The notes below the pieces were generated by a model. It was not told where the DNA came from, did not search any database, and was given only the letters and a program-made list of their open reading frames with translations. Below are positions 17,199-24,886 of a stretch of 64,000 nt of DNA, one piece after another (the first letter of the stretch is position 1; each line of letters begins with the position of its first letter). The DNA is from Halomarinibacterium sp034670265 (GTDB lineage Bacteria; Bacteroidota; Bacteroidia; Flavobacteriales; Flavobacteriaceae): the NCBI GenBank assembly GCA_034670265.1, contig JAXMNU010000004.1, positions 1-64,000 of the forward strand, given 5' to 3'. The translations under genes and the position numbers were made by a program.

Positions 17199-18122
17199 GT
17201 GATGTTGAGCAGAAAGCAAAAACACTTTTTACTAAAAATGCTCAGTTTGTTTTCTGTCATTCGTGGCTACACCATTCTCATTATCATTCTTGCACAATAT
17301 CTAACAGCCATTTATATCATGGCGCCCAATTTGCCACTTAAAAAAGTATTGTTCGACCCTAATTTGTTAATGCTGGTGTTAGCATCTGCGGCAGCCATTG
17401 CGGGAGGATACATCATTAATAATTTTTACGATAGAGAGAAAGATTTAATCAATCGGCCTATGCGTACCATGCTGGATAGGTTGGTAAGTCAACGGACCAA
17501 ATTAACCACCTATTTTGTACTTAATTTCCTTTCGGTGGTGTTTGCAAGTTATGTGTCTTTTAAGGCAGTGGTCTTCTTTTCTATCTATATTTTTATACTG
17601 TGGTATTACTCACACAAGCTTAAAAAATATCCTTTTGTAGGCAACATCACGGCAGCGATTTTGGCTGTAGTTCCGTTTTTTGCGGTATTTATTTATTATC
17701 AAAATTTCGCCTTAGTCATTTTTGTGCATGCCACCTTTTTGTTTCTATTGATTTCGATGCGAGAGTTGGTAAAAGATTTAGAAAATATTAGAGGGGATTT
17801 GGTGCAAAACTACCGTACCATCCCAGTGGTGTATGGCGAAAAAGCATCTAAGTGGATGCTCACTATTTTGGCAGTGTTAACCTTAGTGCCTATTTATTTT
17901 TTATTAAACTATTTTGAAATAGGCTATATGCGGTACTACTTTCTTGCCACTACATTAGCTTTGCTCGTCTTTGTCATTTTTCTTTGGGTATCGGCTCAAA
18001 AACTGCATTACATTTTATTGCATACTATTTTACGATTAGGAATTGTAATTGGCGTATTTAGTATTGTTTTACTCGATGTAGATTTATTGTTAAAACGCCT
18101 ACAATGGGTCGCTGGATTATAA
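17199..18122 (+). CDS. UbiA-family prenyltransferase (geranylgeranylglycerol-phosphate type)
   Basis: 307 residues with about eight membrane helices. Both Asp-rich motifs of UbiA enzymes are visible: NNFYDREKDLINRP (about 84-97) and DLENIRGDLVQNYRT (about 190-204). They bind Mg and prenyl diphosphate. Bacteroidota members next to mevalonate genes are usually assigned as geranylgeranylglycerol-phosphate geranylgeranyltransferases, an archaeal-type lipid activity, but the acceptor cannot be read from sequence. The first possible start is GTG at 17199, and an ATG follows directly at 17202; either changes one residue only. It lies 18 bp after mevalonate kinase, probably in the same transcript. 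Confidence 0.85.
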   Translation: MMLSRKQKHFLLKMLSLFSVIRGYTILIIILAQYLTAIYIMAPNLPLKKVLFDPNLLMLVLASAAAIAGGYIINNFYDREKDLINRPMRTMLDRLVSQRTKLTTYFVLNFLSVVFASYVSFKAVVFFSIYIFILWYYSHKLKKYPFVGNITAAILAVVPFFAVFIYYQNFALVIFVHATFLFLLISMRELVKDLENIRGDLVQNYRTIPVVYGEKASKWMLTILAVLTLVPIYFLLNYFEIGYMRYYFLATTLALLVFVIFLWVSAQKLHYILLHTILRLGIVIGVFSIVLLDVDLLLKRLQWVAGL

Positions 18123-18124
18123 TA

Positions 18125-18352
18125 TTAATCCCTAAAATAACCCGAGCCCCCACAACCAACACACTGTATTCTTTTTCCTTGAGAAATTACTGTGCCTTGC
18201 CCACGACATTGCCCACATACAGTAGCAGGAGCATTGACTCTAATTTTTCCACTTCCTTGACAGCCTAAACAGGTTGTTTTGTTGCCGTTCCAAAGGGTGG
18301 TGCCTTGTCCTCGACATTGGCCGCAGGGTATGATGGTTGTTGTGTTGTCCAT
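18125..18352 (-). CDS. Small DnaJ-type zinc-finger protein
   Basis: 75 residues made almost wholly of four CxxCxGxG units (CGQCRGQG, CLGCQGSG, CGQCRGQG, CVGCGGSG), as in the cysteine-rich domain of DnaJ, binding two zinc ions. No J domain or substrate-binding domain is present. Units 1 and 3 are nearly the same, so the protein looks like a duplicated pair of half-fingers. It is convergent with the prenyltransferase gene. It could act as a small chaperone or redox protein; nothing decides this. Confidence 0.75.
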   Translation of the reverse strand: MDNTTTIIPCGQCRGQGTTLWNGNKTTCLGCQGSGKIRVNAPATVCGQCRGQGTVISQGKRIQCVGCGGSGYFRD

Positions 18353-18408
18353 AGATTTTGTAATTTTTTGAAGGAATTTATATGTTATATATGGGTGTTG
18401 GGAGCAAT

Positions 18409-18900
18409 TTATATTAAATCAGCACTTTTTAATATTTGATTCCAGAATTCAATCAGGTTTTTAGAATATTCTTGCAATTTGACACTCTCTCCAAATTTAG
18501 AATGAAAGTCCTTGTTTAAATAAATAGTGATTGGGTCTTCTGTATAATCCTCTTCCCAGTATCCTTTTTGAACATATCTTTCTTTCTGGGTGGATTTCAC
18601 AGACTTATGTTTTTTAGCTGTTAATTCAAAATGTTTTGCCCCATTGGCTAAATGTTCTGAAATTTCTACTATCGGATTTGAACTAACAAAATTATTCATT
18701 TTAACTTTTTGTTGCCCAAATGTATCCTCAGGATTGATTGCTTTAAAATACCAATCTGTAAGATGCCAAACTGTAACAATAAAATTAAACGCAACGTAGA
18801 CATTATTTTGATTCCTTTGAAGATTCTCATATTCCCATAGAGTCTTTGCCCAATAATCAGATACATTTTTTAATTCGAGAAATTCTTTATTATTCTCCAT
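18409..18900 (-). CDS. Hypothetical protein
   Basis: 163 residues that I do not recognise. No signal peptide or membrane helix is seen; the composition is that of a soluble, largely helical cytoplasmic protein with many aromatic residues (FIVTVWHLTDWYFKAI). It lies 56 bp upstream of the small zinc-finger gene on the same strand and is followed upstream by a 485-bp gap with repeats. This pair interrupts an otherwise metabolic gene order, so it may be accessory. Confidence 0.6.
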   Translation of the reverse strand: MENNKEFLELKNVSDYWAKTLWEYENLQRNQNNVYVAFNFIVTVWHLTDWYFKAINPEDTFGQQKVKMNNFVSSNPIVEISEHLANGAKHFELTAKKHKSVKSTQKERYVQKGYWEEDYTEDPITIYLNKDFHSKFGESVKLQEYSKNLIEFWNQILKSADLI

Positions 18901-19050
18901 TCTAAATTGCTTTCAACTCCTTATATCAACTATTTTATCACTGATATACAATAATCTTTGTAGGGGAGTCTCTCAAAGATAACTAAAAAAGTAAATCGGG
19001 AATAGTGAATCGTGAAATGTTAAAAAAGTAGCAGTTTATACAACAAAAGG

Positions 19051-19113
19051 GGCATTTAGACCCACACAGTTGGCATTCTCTCCCACTCGGTTGGCATTTA
19101 GACCCACTGAGTA
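19051..19113. repeat. Three tandem 21-bp imperfect repeats
   Basis: Units begin at 19051, 19072 and 19093 with GGCATT and contain CCCAC at the same place; units 1 and 3 share GGCATTTAGACCCAC. A fourth partial GCATTT follows. There are no spacers, so this is not a CRISPR array. Confidence 0.8.
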
Positions 19114-19309
19114 TGCATTTTATACAACAATGTTAAATTTTGCATTACTTGGTGAATAGTAATTAGTGAATTGTTAAAAGGGAGCAGTTTTATAAACTTA
19201 GTTAGTAATTAAACCTAATTAGTTAGTAGTTTCCTCAACAATTTGCATTCGCAAATCACTCGAACTGACAAAGTTTTGTTACAACTTCTTTAAGTTTCAA
19301 TACTTGCTG

Positions 19310-19317
19310 TATCTTTG
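19310..19317 (+). promoter_or_regulatory. Housekeeping -7 box (TATCTTTG)
   Basis: TATCTTTGC matches the Bacteroidota TAnnTTTG element, 68 bp upstream of the pseudouridine-synthase-like gene. Confidence 0.5.
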
Positions 19318-19385
19318 CAAAATAGTAATCAAAAAGAAACCTGCTGGAGTTTATCCAGAGCGATAGTCGAAGGGCAGGGAATAGT

Positions 19386-20249
19386 ATGAGCAGAAGAGAC
19401 GATAGTAGTAAAGGAAAAGCTTCGGGAAGAGGAGGGAACAATGTGCGTAAAGGGAGTAATGCCAGAGGAAATGCTCCTATTAAAAAAGACACCTCCAAAT
19501 ATCCCATTTCTAGAGAAAATAAAGGTGGTGTTTCCAAAAAGAAACCAGGAGACGGAATTCGTTTAAACAAATACATTGCCAATAGCGGGATTTGCTCTCG
19601 TCGTGAGGCAGATACCTATATTGCGACAGGCTTAGTGACTGTTAATGGAAAAATCATTAACGAAATGGGCTACCAAGTAAAACCTGGTGAAGAGGTAAAG
19701 TTCGATGGTCGTCGTATTAACCCAGAGCCTATTACACATATTTTATTAAACAAACCCAAGGGCGTAGCTTCTACCAATAGCGAGAGTAAAGGCTTAACCG
19801 TGATGGATTTAATAGCCAATGCTACCAACGCCAAAGTAAAACCTGTGGGACGATTGGGTAGAAATGCTACTGGGTTATTCCTTTTTACCAATGACGATGA
19901 CTTAATTAATAAGATTCATAAAAAAGGGATGTCACGCTTGTTCCATATAGAATTAGATAAAAACCTAAAGGGTGACGATCTTCAAAAAATTCAAGAAGGA
20001 TTTAAAATAGAAGGAAAAGAAGTTACTGTAGAGGAGATAAAATATGTAGATAATGCCCCTAAAAAAGAAGTGGGATTAAGGATTAAAAATATGGGGAATA
20101 GCATTATCCGTGATATTTTTGAACATTTAAACTACCAAGTGGTGCGCGTGGATTGTGTAACGCTAGGACCACTAACCAAAAAAGACTTGCCACGTGGGCG
20201 TTGGAGAACGTTAACTGCAGAGGAAATTAACCTTTTTTCGATGGCTTAA
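19386..20249 (+). CDS. RsuA/RluB-type pseudouridine synthase paralogue lacking the catalytic Asp
   Basis: 287 residues. A basic, disordered N-terminus (about 1-57) precedes an S4 RNA-binding domain (IRLNKYIANSGICSRREAD, about 58-105) and an RsuA-type synthase domain. In this family the catalytic Asp is in GRLD. Here the motif reads VGRLGRNATGLFLFTND, with Gly158 at the Asp position. The later basic motif, usually like NRxVRRxFEH, reads NSIIRDIFEH. The rest, including LLNKPKGV and LTKKDLPRG, is well kept, so this is not a random pseudogene. It may bind rRNA without modifying it, or assist ribosome assembly (inference). An active RluB is probably elsewhere in the genome. Confidence 0.85.
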   Translation: MSRRDDSSKGKASGRGGNNVRKGSNARGNAPIKKDTSKYPISRENKGGVSKKKPGDGIRLNKYIANSGICSRREADTYIATGLVTVNGKIINEMGYQVKPGEEVKFDGRRINPEPITHILLNKPKGVASTNSESKGLTVMDLIANATNAKVKPVGRLGRNATGLFLFTNDDDLINKIHKKGMSRLFHIELDKNLKGDDLQKIQEGFKIEGKEVTVEEIKYVDNAPKKEVGLRIKNMGNSIIRDIFEHLNYQVVRVDCVTLGPLTKKDLPRGRWRTLTAEEINLFSMA

Positions 20250-20740
20250 AAACCCGTCAGTTCGAGTTTTTTCTGAAAGAAAAAGTATCGAGAACAAGGT
20301 TTTAAATTCAATTTCTATTCTCAATACAATTTTTTAAACGTCGTTTAAAAAACCACTCGGATTGACAACCTTTTATTTTTAAAAATAGAATCTTTTTTCT
20401 TAGGATAAATTTAACTTCAAAAAATGTTCCTTAAAAGTTTGCTACTTCAGAAAAAAAATTACTTTTGCTCCGCTTTTTGCAACACACATTGAAAGATTTT
20501 TTTTCATTCGGGTTTTTGAAGTCTAGGAAAGTTTCTTCAAAAACAGTTTACCAGGTAAGCAGCCGAAAATTAGATAAAAATTCCTTTTCCCCTGCCTATT
20601 GGGTAACCACCTTTCTTCGAAAAAAGGTGTGGGCACTACTCCCTATAATTGTTTGATTTTATTAGGAATTAAAACAAAAACTTATATATTTATCCATTAA
20701 GGATATATTCCTATTGTAAACATTGAACCACTAACTCATA
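20250..20740. other. Intergenic region with palindrome and REP-like pieces
   Basis: 491 bp between the pseudouridine-synthase-like gene and arginine decarboxylase. It contains GTCAGTTCGAG ... GTATCGAGAAC (about 20256-20295) and CACTCGGATTGACAAC (about 20354), both resembling dispersed flavobacterial palindromes, and a perfect palindrome at 20330-20352. The 63-codon TTG-started open frame at 20465-20656 has no support. No clear promoter box was identified before the decarboxylase gene. Confidence 0.55.
20330..20352. repeat. Perfect 23-bp palindrome
   Basis: TTTTTTAAACG, a central T, then CGTTTAAAAAA: 11-bp arms with no mismatch. It could be a protein-binding site or a weak bidirectional terminator downstream of the preceding gene. 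Confidence 0.6.
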
Positions 20741-22138
20741 ATGAACACAAAATATTTTGATCTAATAGATCAAACCTATCATTTTCCGCAGGACGAATTT
20801 AGTTTAGAAGGAGATCACTTACAGTTTCACGACATAGATTTAATGGCGCTTGTTGAGGAATACGGAGCACCTTTAAAATTTACGTATCTGCCAAAAATTT
20901 CAGACAATATAAAAAGGGCAAAACGTTGGTTTTCTCGAGCTATTAAAAAACACGATTATAAGGGAACCTATAATTATAGCTATTGCACCAAGAGTTCTCA
21001 CTTTAAACACGTTTTAAACGAAGCCCTAAAGAATAATATTCATATTGAAACCTCTTCGGCCTTCGATATTAATATTGTAAAAAACTTAAAGGCTGAAGGA
21101 AAAATAGCAAACGATACGTTTGTGATTTGTAACGGATTTAAACGCGACAAATACATTACTAATATTGCAGACCTTATTAATAGCGGTCACGAAAATTGCA
21201 TTCCTATTATTGATAATTATGAAGAAATCGATTTGCTTTCAAGCGAAATTAAAAAGGATTTCAAAATAGGAATTCGAATTGCTTCGGAAGAAGAACCTAA
21301 GTTCGAGTTTTATACTTCTCGTTTAGGAATTGGCTATAAAAACATTGTTCCTTTTTACGAAAATCAAGTAAAAAACAACGAAAAAGTGGAACTAAAAATG
21401 TTGCATTTTTTCATTAATACAGGTATTAGAGACAATGCCTATTACTGGAACGAATTATCGAAATGTTTAAAGGTATATACGCGTTTAAAAAAGATTTGCC
21501 CTTCCCTAGATAGTTTAAACATTGGGGGTGGATTTCCTATTAAAAATTCCTTGGCTTTTGAATACGATTACAGCTATATGGTCGATGAAATTGTCAATCA
21601 AATCAACCTAGCATGTGAAGAAGAAGATGTACCAGTGCCTCATATTTTTACCGAGTTTGGTAGCTTTACGGTAGGTGAAAGTGGTGGGGCGGTGTATGAA
21701 GTGTTGTACCAAAAACAACAAAACGACCGCGAAAAGTGGAATATGATTAATTCGTCTTTTATTACCACACTTCCAGATACTTGGGCGATAAACAAACGGT
21801 TTATTATGCTAGCAGTAAATAGGTGGAATGATGAATACGAAAGAGTGCTTTTAGGCGGACTTACTTGCGATAGTGATGATTATTACAATAGTGAACAACA
21901 CGTAAACGCTATTTATTTACCAAAATTCAGAAAAGATAAACCTTTGTATATTGGGTTTTTCAATACGGGTGCATATCAAGAAACCATAGGAGGATTTGGA
22001 GGATTACAACACTGTTTAATTCCTTCACCCAAACATATATTAATAGATAAAGACAAAGAAGGGAATATAAAAACCCAATTATTTTCAAATGAACAAACAA
22101 GCGAGCAATTGCTCTCAATTTTAGGTTATGACAAGTAA
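20741..22138 (+). CDS. speA: Biosynthetic arginine decarboxylase (PLP, alanine racemase-fold)
   Basis: 465 residues. It converts arginine to agmatine in the cytoplasm. The PLP-binding lysine is K84 in NYSYCTKSSHF, the fold-type III position. Further motifs are LNIGGGFPIKNS (glycine loop for the cofactor phosphate) and a C-terminal FFNTGAYQE, where the Gly-Ala-Tyr is typical. The length is shorter than the 630-residue E. coli SpeA and fits the Bacteroidota form. The stop overlaps the agmatinase start by 11 bp, which ties it to the agmatinase and the deoxyhypusine-synthase-like gene in a polyamine operon closed by the terminator at 24357. Confidence 0.9.
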   Translation: MNTKYFDLIDQTYHFPQDEFSLEGDHLQFHDIDLMALVEEYGAPLKFTYLPKISDNIKRAKRWFSRAIKKHDYKGTYNYSYCTKSSHFKHVLNEALKNNIHIETSSAFDINIVKNLKAEGKIANDTFVICNGFKRDKYITNIADLINSGHENCIPIIDNYEEIDLLSSEIKKDFKIGIRIASEEEPKFEFYTSRLGIGYKNIVPFYENQVKNNEKVELKMLHFFINTGIRDNAYYWNELSKCLKVYTRLKKICPSLDSLNIGGGFPIKNSLAFEYDYSYMVDEIVNQINLACEEEDVPVPHIFTEFGSFTVGESGGAVYEVLYQKQQNDREKWNMINSSFITTLPDTWAINKRFIMLAVNRWNDEYERVLLGGLTCDSDDYYNSEQHVNAIYLPKFRKDKPLYIGFFNTGAYQETIGGFGGLQHCLIPSPKHILIDKDKEGNIKTQLFSNEQTSEQLLSILGYDK

Positions 22139-23069
22139 AACGTATGCAGGCATTCCACAGCAGTACGCAGCTTTGGAAACAAGTAAAGTAGTATTAATTC
22201 CTGTTCCTTACGACGGAACTAGCACTTGGCAAAAAGGAGCCGATAAAGGGCCTGAAGCTTTTTTAAATGCTTCAGAAAATATGGAATTATACGACATTGA
22301 AACTGAAACCGAAGTATACAAGCAAGGTATTCATCTTGCTGATGCTATTACTGAAAAATCTTCACCAGAAGCAGTAGTAGATATTGTTCACAAAACAGTA
22401 AAGGAATACATCCTTCGCAATAAATTTGTGACCATCTTTGGTGGCGAACATAGTATTTCTATTGGAACCATTCGCGCTTTTAATGAAACGTTTGATGATT
22501 TAACCGTGTTGCAATTAGATGCCCATGCAGATCTTCGTAAGGAGTATGAGGGTTCAAAATGCAATCACGCATGTGCATTGTACGAAGCTAGCCAAACAAC
22601 AAACTTACTTCAAGTAGGAATTAGAAGTATGGACGTTGCCGAAACTCGTGTCATGGACACCGAAAAAACGTGGTTTGCACATGATATGGCAAACGATGAA
22701 TATTGGATGGACAATGTTATTGAAGCTATGGGAGATAATGTATTTATTACTATCGATTTAGATGCGTTCGATCCTTCCATTATGCCATCAACCGGAACTC
22801 CAGAACCAGGCGGAATGCTTTGGTACGAAACCCTTGAGTTTTTAAAACAAGTATTTGCTGAAAAAAACGTGGTAGGTTTTGATATTGTGGAGCTTTGCCC
22901 AAGACCCGAAGAAAAATCTTCAGATTTCCTAGCTGCAAAATTATATTACAAAATGTTGAGCTATAAGTTCTCTGAAGAAGATAGCGAAGACGAGTATGAA
23001 AGTAATTTCAACGACAATAAAAAAGGAGCTTCTCCTTCAAAATTTAACGACGATAACGATGACTACTAA
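22128..23069 (+). CDS. speB: Agmatinase (ureohydrolase family)
   Basis: 313 residues. It hydrolyses agmatine to putrescine and urea. The binuclear Mn site motifs are all present: GGEHSISIG, LQLDAHADLR and TIDLDAFDPS. The catalytic part ends near residue 285. A further tail of about 30 residues is very acidic (SEEDSEDEYESN ... NDDNDDY) and is not part of the usual fold. The acidic end DDY is shared with the small protein at 24036-24332. The next gene starts inside the last codons (11-bp overlap), so translation is probably coupled. Confidence 0.93.
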   Translation: MTSKTYAGIPQQYAALETSKVVLIPVPYDGTSTWQKGADKGPEAFLNASENMELYDIETETEVYKQGIHLADAITEKSSPEAVVDIVHKTVKEYILRNKFVTIFGGEHSISIGTIRAFNETFDDLTVLQLDAHADLRKEYEGSKCNHACALYEASQTTNLLQVGIRSMDVAETRVMDTEKTWFAHDMANDEYWMDNVIEAMGDNVFITIDLDAFDPSIMPSTGTPEPGGMLWYETLEFLKQVFAEKNVVGFDIVELCPRPEEKSSDFLAAKLYYKMLSYKFSEEDSEDEYESNFNDNKKGASPSKFNDDNDDY

Positions 23070-24033
23070 AGGACCTATTTCTCAATTTATTCAAAAATAC
23101 TATTTGCACTTTAACGCTGCGGCATTGGTAGATGCAGCAAAAGGCTACGAAGACCAACTCAATGGCGGTGCCAAGATGTTGGTTTCTCTAGCAGGAGCTA
23201 TGAGTACTGCAGAATTAGGTAAAATATTTGCCGAAGTCATTCGTCAAGATAAGGTGCATATTATTTCGTGTACGGGAGCAAACCTTGAGGAAGATTTAAT
23301 GAATTTGGTAGCACATTCTCATTACGAAAGAGTGCCGCATTATCGTGATTTAACGGCTCAAGACGAATGGGATTTATTGGAAAGAGGCTTAAACCGTGTA
23401 ACAGACACCTGTATTCCTGAAGAAGAAGCTTTCCGTAGACTGCAAAAACACATTGTAAAAATCTGGAAAGATGCCGAAGCCAAAGGCGAGCGCTATTTTC
23501 CACATGAATATATGTACAAGCTATTGCTTAGTGGTGTATTGGAAGAGTATTACGAAATAGACATTAAAGATTCGTGGATGTATGCAGCGGCTCAAAAAAA
23601 CCTTCCTATTGTGGTTCCTGGTTGGGAAGACAGTACCATGGGGAATATTTTTGCCAGTTATGTGCTTAAAGGTGAACTGAAAGCTTCGACCATGAAAAGT
23701 GGTATTGAGTATATGACGTTCCTTGCCGATTGGTATACCGGTAATTCACAAAAGGGAATTGGATTTTTCCAGATTGGTGGAGGAATTGCAGGTGATTTCC
23801 CAATATGTGTAGTGCCTATGTTGTATCAAGATATGGAACGTACCGATACACCTTTTTGGAGTTATTTCTGCCAAATTAGTGATTCAACCACTAGCTACGG
23901 AAGTTATTCTGGAGCCGTTCCAAACGAAAAAATTACCTGGGGGAAATTAGATATAAATACCCCTAAATATATTATTGAAAGTGACGCTACCATTGTAGCA
24001 CCCCTAATATTTGCTTACCTATTAGATATGTAA
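23059..24033 (+). CDS. Deoxyhypusine synthase-family protein, probably homospermidine synthase
   Basis: 324 residues from the ATG at 23059. An earlier in-frame ATG at 22996 would overlap agmatinase by 74 bp and add 21 residues with no family match. NAD-binding motifs (VSLAGAMSTAELG, ISCTGANLEEDL) and the TWGKL motif are present; K296 corresponds to the substrate-binding lysine of deoxyhypusine synthase. Bacteria lack eIF5A, and relatives next to arginine decarboxylase and agmatinase are expected to transfer an aminobutyl group from putrescine or spermidine to make homospermidine, the typical polyamine of Flavobacteria. The function is inferred from context; the family call is firm. Confidence 0.85.
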   Translation: MTTKGPISQFIQKYYLHFNAAALVDAAKGYEDQLNGGAKMLVSLAGAMSTAELGKIFAEVIRQDKVHIISCTGANLEEDLMNLVAHSHYERVPHYRDLTAQDEWDLLERGLNRVTDTCIPEEEAFRRLQKHIVKIWKDAEAKGERYFPHEYMYKLLLSGVLEEYYEIDIKDSWMYAAAQKNLPIVVPGWEDSTMGNIFASYVLKGELKASTMKSGIEYMTFLADWYTGNSQKGIGFFQIGGGIAGDFPICVVPMLYQDMERTDTPFWSYFCQISDSTTSYGSYSGAVPNEKITWGKLDINTPKYIIESDATIVAPLIFAYLLDM

Positions 24034-24035
24034 TA

Positions 24036-24332
24036 ATGAAAAGAGTAATAGTTGACTTTAAAAAACTGAACAAGGAAATTTTAGAAATGCTTGTCGAAAA
24101 ATTTCCTAATGGTTACGACGCAAAAGATATTATTGTATTTCGTAACGCCCAAAATGAAATCATTGAAGCCGTTGAAGTTAAAACCGAAGATACCATGTAT
24201 CTAGTAAAAGTAAGTAAAAGACTTGCCGATACAATGGAGAATTATGACGAAGACGATGATACTTTTGATGATGATGAAACAACAGAGGAAACACCAGAAA
24301 TGGCAGAGGAGGATGCAGACGACGATTATTAA
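24036..24332 (+). CDS. Small acidic-tailed protein of the polyamine operon
   Basis: 98 residues, starting 2 bp after the preceding stop. Residues 1-70 could form a small alpha/beta domain (KRVIVDFKKLNKEILEML ... EAVEVKTEDTMYLVKVSKR). Residues about 70-98 are almost only Asp, Glu and Thr, ending EEDADDDY. I do not recognise a family. The tail resembles that of agmatinase two genes upstream, and both would bind cations, so a polyamine- or metal-linked role is possible (inference). The terminator follows 24 bp later. Confidence 0.75.
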   Translation: MKRVIVDFKKLNKEILEMLVEKFPNGYDAKDIIVFRNAQNEIIEAVEVKTEDTMYLVKVSKRLADTMENYDEDDDTFDDDETTEETPEMAEEDADDDY

Positions 24333-24356
24333 ATAATAACCGTTTTGTAACGATGT

Positions 24357-24394
24357 AAAAAAGTTGGTAACTCGGTGTAGTTACCAACTTTTTT
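24357..24394 (+). terminator. Strong Rho-independent terminator of the polyamine operon
   Basis: A perfect 16-bp stem (AAAAAAGTTGGTAACT with AGTTACCAACTTTTTT), a loop of 6 nt (CGGTGT), and T residues at the 3' end. Confidence 0.95.
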
Positions 24395-24472
24395 ATGTTT
24401 ATAATTCTTTAGCGTATATATATTTTTTTATTTGGAAATTCCTTATTTTCAAAGTAAGAAAAAAGTAAAGCT

Positions 24473-24886
24473 ATGAATCATAAATTTCATATTTCGTTGC
24501 CTTGCAGACATATTGATGCTACCGAGAAATTTTATACCCAAATTATAGGAGTTTCGTCTGGGCGAAAAGCGCAGAACTGGGTTGATATTAATTTATTTGG
24601 TCACCAAATGACTTTCTGTAAATCAGGGGCTTTTAAATTTACGTATCCAAGTTATAGTTTCGAAAAAACTGTGCTCCCTTCATTTCATTATGGAATTATT
24701 TTGCCTAATGACGATTGGAGAAAACTTTACAAAAAAATGAAAGCCGAAGATTTTTTACATATTGATGAAACCAAGTTTTTAGCTGGAAAGCCTGGGGAAC
24801 ACAAATCTTTTTTTCTTCGTGACCCTAACGGATATATTATCGAATTTAAGTGCTTTAAGAATCCAGAATCGGCTTTTGAGAGCTAA
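24473..24886 (+). CDS. VOC-superfamily (glyoxalase-like) protein
   Basis: 137 residues with the paired beta-alpha-beta-beta-beta modules of the vicinal oxygen chelate fold: FHISLPCRHIDATEKFYTQ at the start and KSFFLRDPNGYIIEFKCF at the end. Possible metal ligands are H6, His of FGHQMTF, His of SFHYGI and Glu of IEFK. Relatives include dioxygenases and resistance proteins; the substrate cannot be told. Its last 32 bp overlap the convergent glycosyltransferase gene on the other strand. Confidence 0.8.
   Translation: MNHKFHISLPCRHIDATEKFYTQIIGVSSGRKAQNWVDINLFGHQMTFCKSGAFKFTYPSYSFEKTVLPSFHYGIILPNDDWRKLYKKMKAEDFLHIDETKFLAGKPGEHKSFFLRDPNGYIIEFKCFKNPESAFES

Larger units (their letters stand above)
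18901..19385. other. Repeat-containing intergenic region
   Basis: 485 bp without a supported gene. It holds three tandem 21-bp units (19051-19113), an imperfect longer duplication on both sides of them (about 19000-19038 and 19154-19192, GAATAGT ... GAGCAGTTT type), a CACTCGAACTGACAAAG piece that looks like a REP remnant (about 19256), a GAGCGATAGTCGAAGG piece (about 19357), and a promoter box at 19310. Confidence 0.6.

Noticed and set aside
19051..19113. CRISPR array
   Set aside because: Units are contiguous with no spacers and imperfect, and no cas genes are near.
20465..20656. 63-codon open frame in the gap before arginine decarboxylase
   Set aside because: TTG start, no domain or signal, and it overlaps repeat-like sequence; no support as a gene.
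22996..23058. Longer N-terminus for the deoxyhypusine-synthase-like protein
   Set aside because: It would overlap agmatinase by 74 bp with residues that match no family; the ATG at 23059 begins the family sequence.
24855..24886. Frameshift or misannotation at the 32-bp overlap of convergent genes
   Set aside because: Both reading frames end naturally with family sequence intact before the overlap; tail-to-tail overlap is common.
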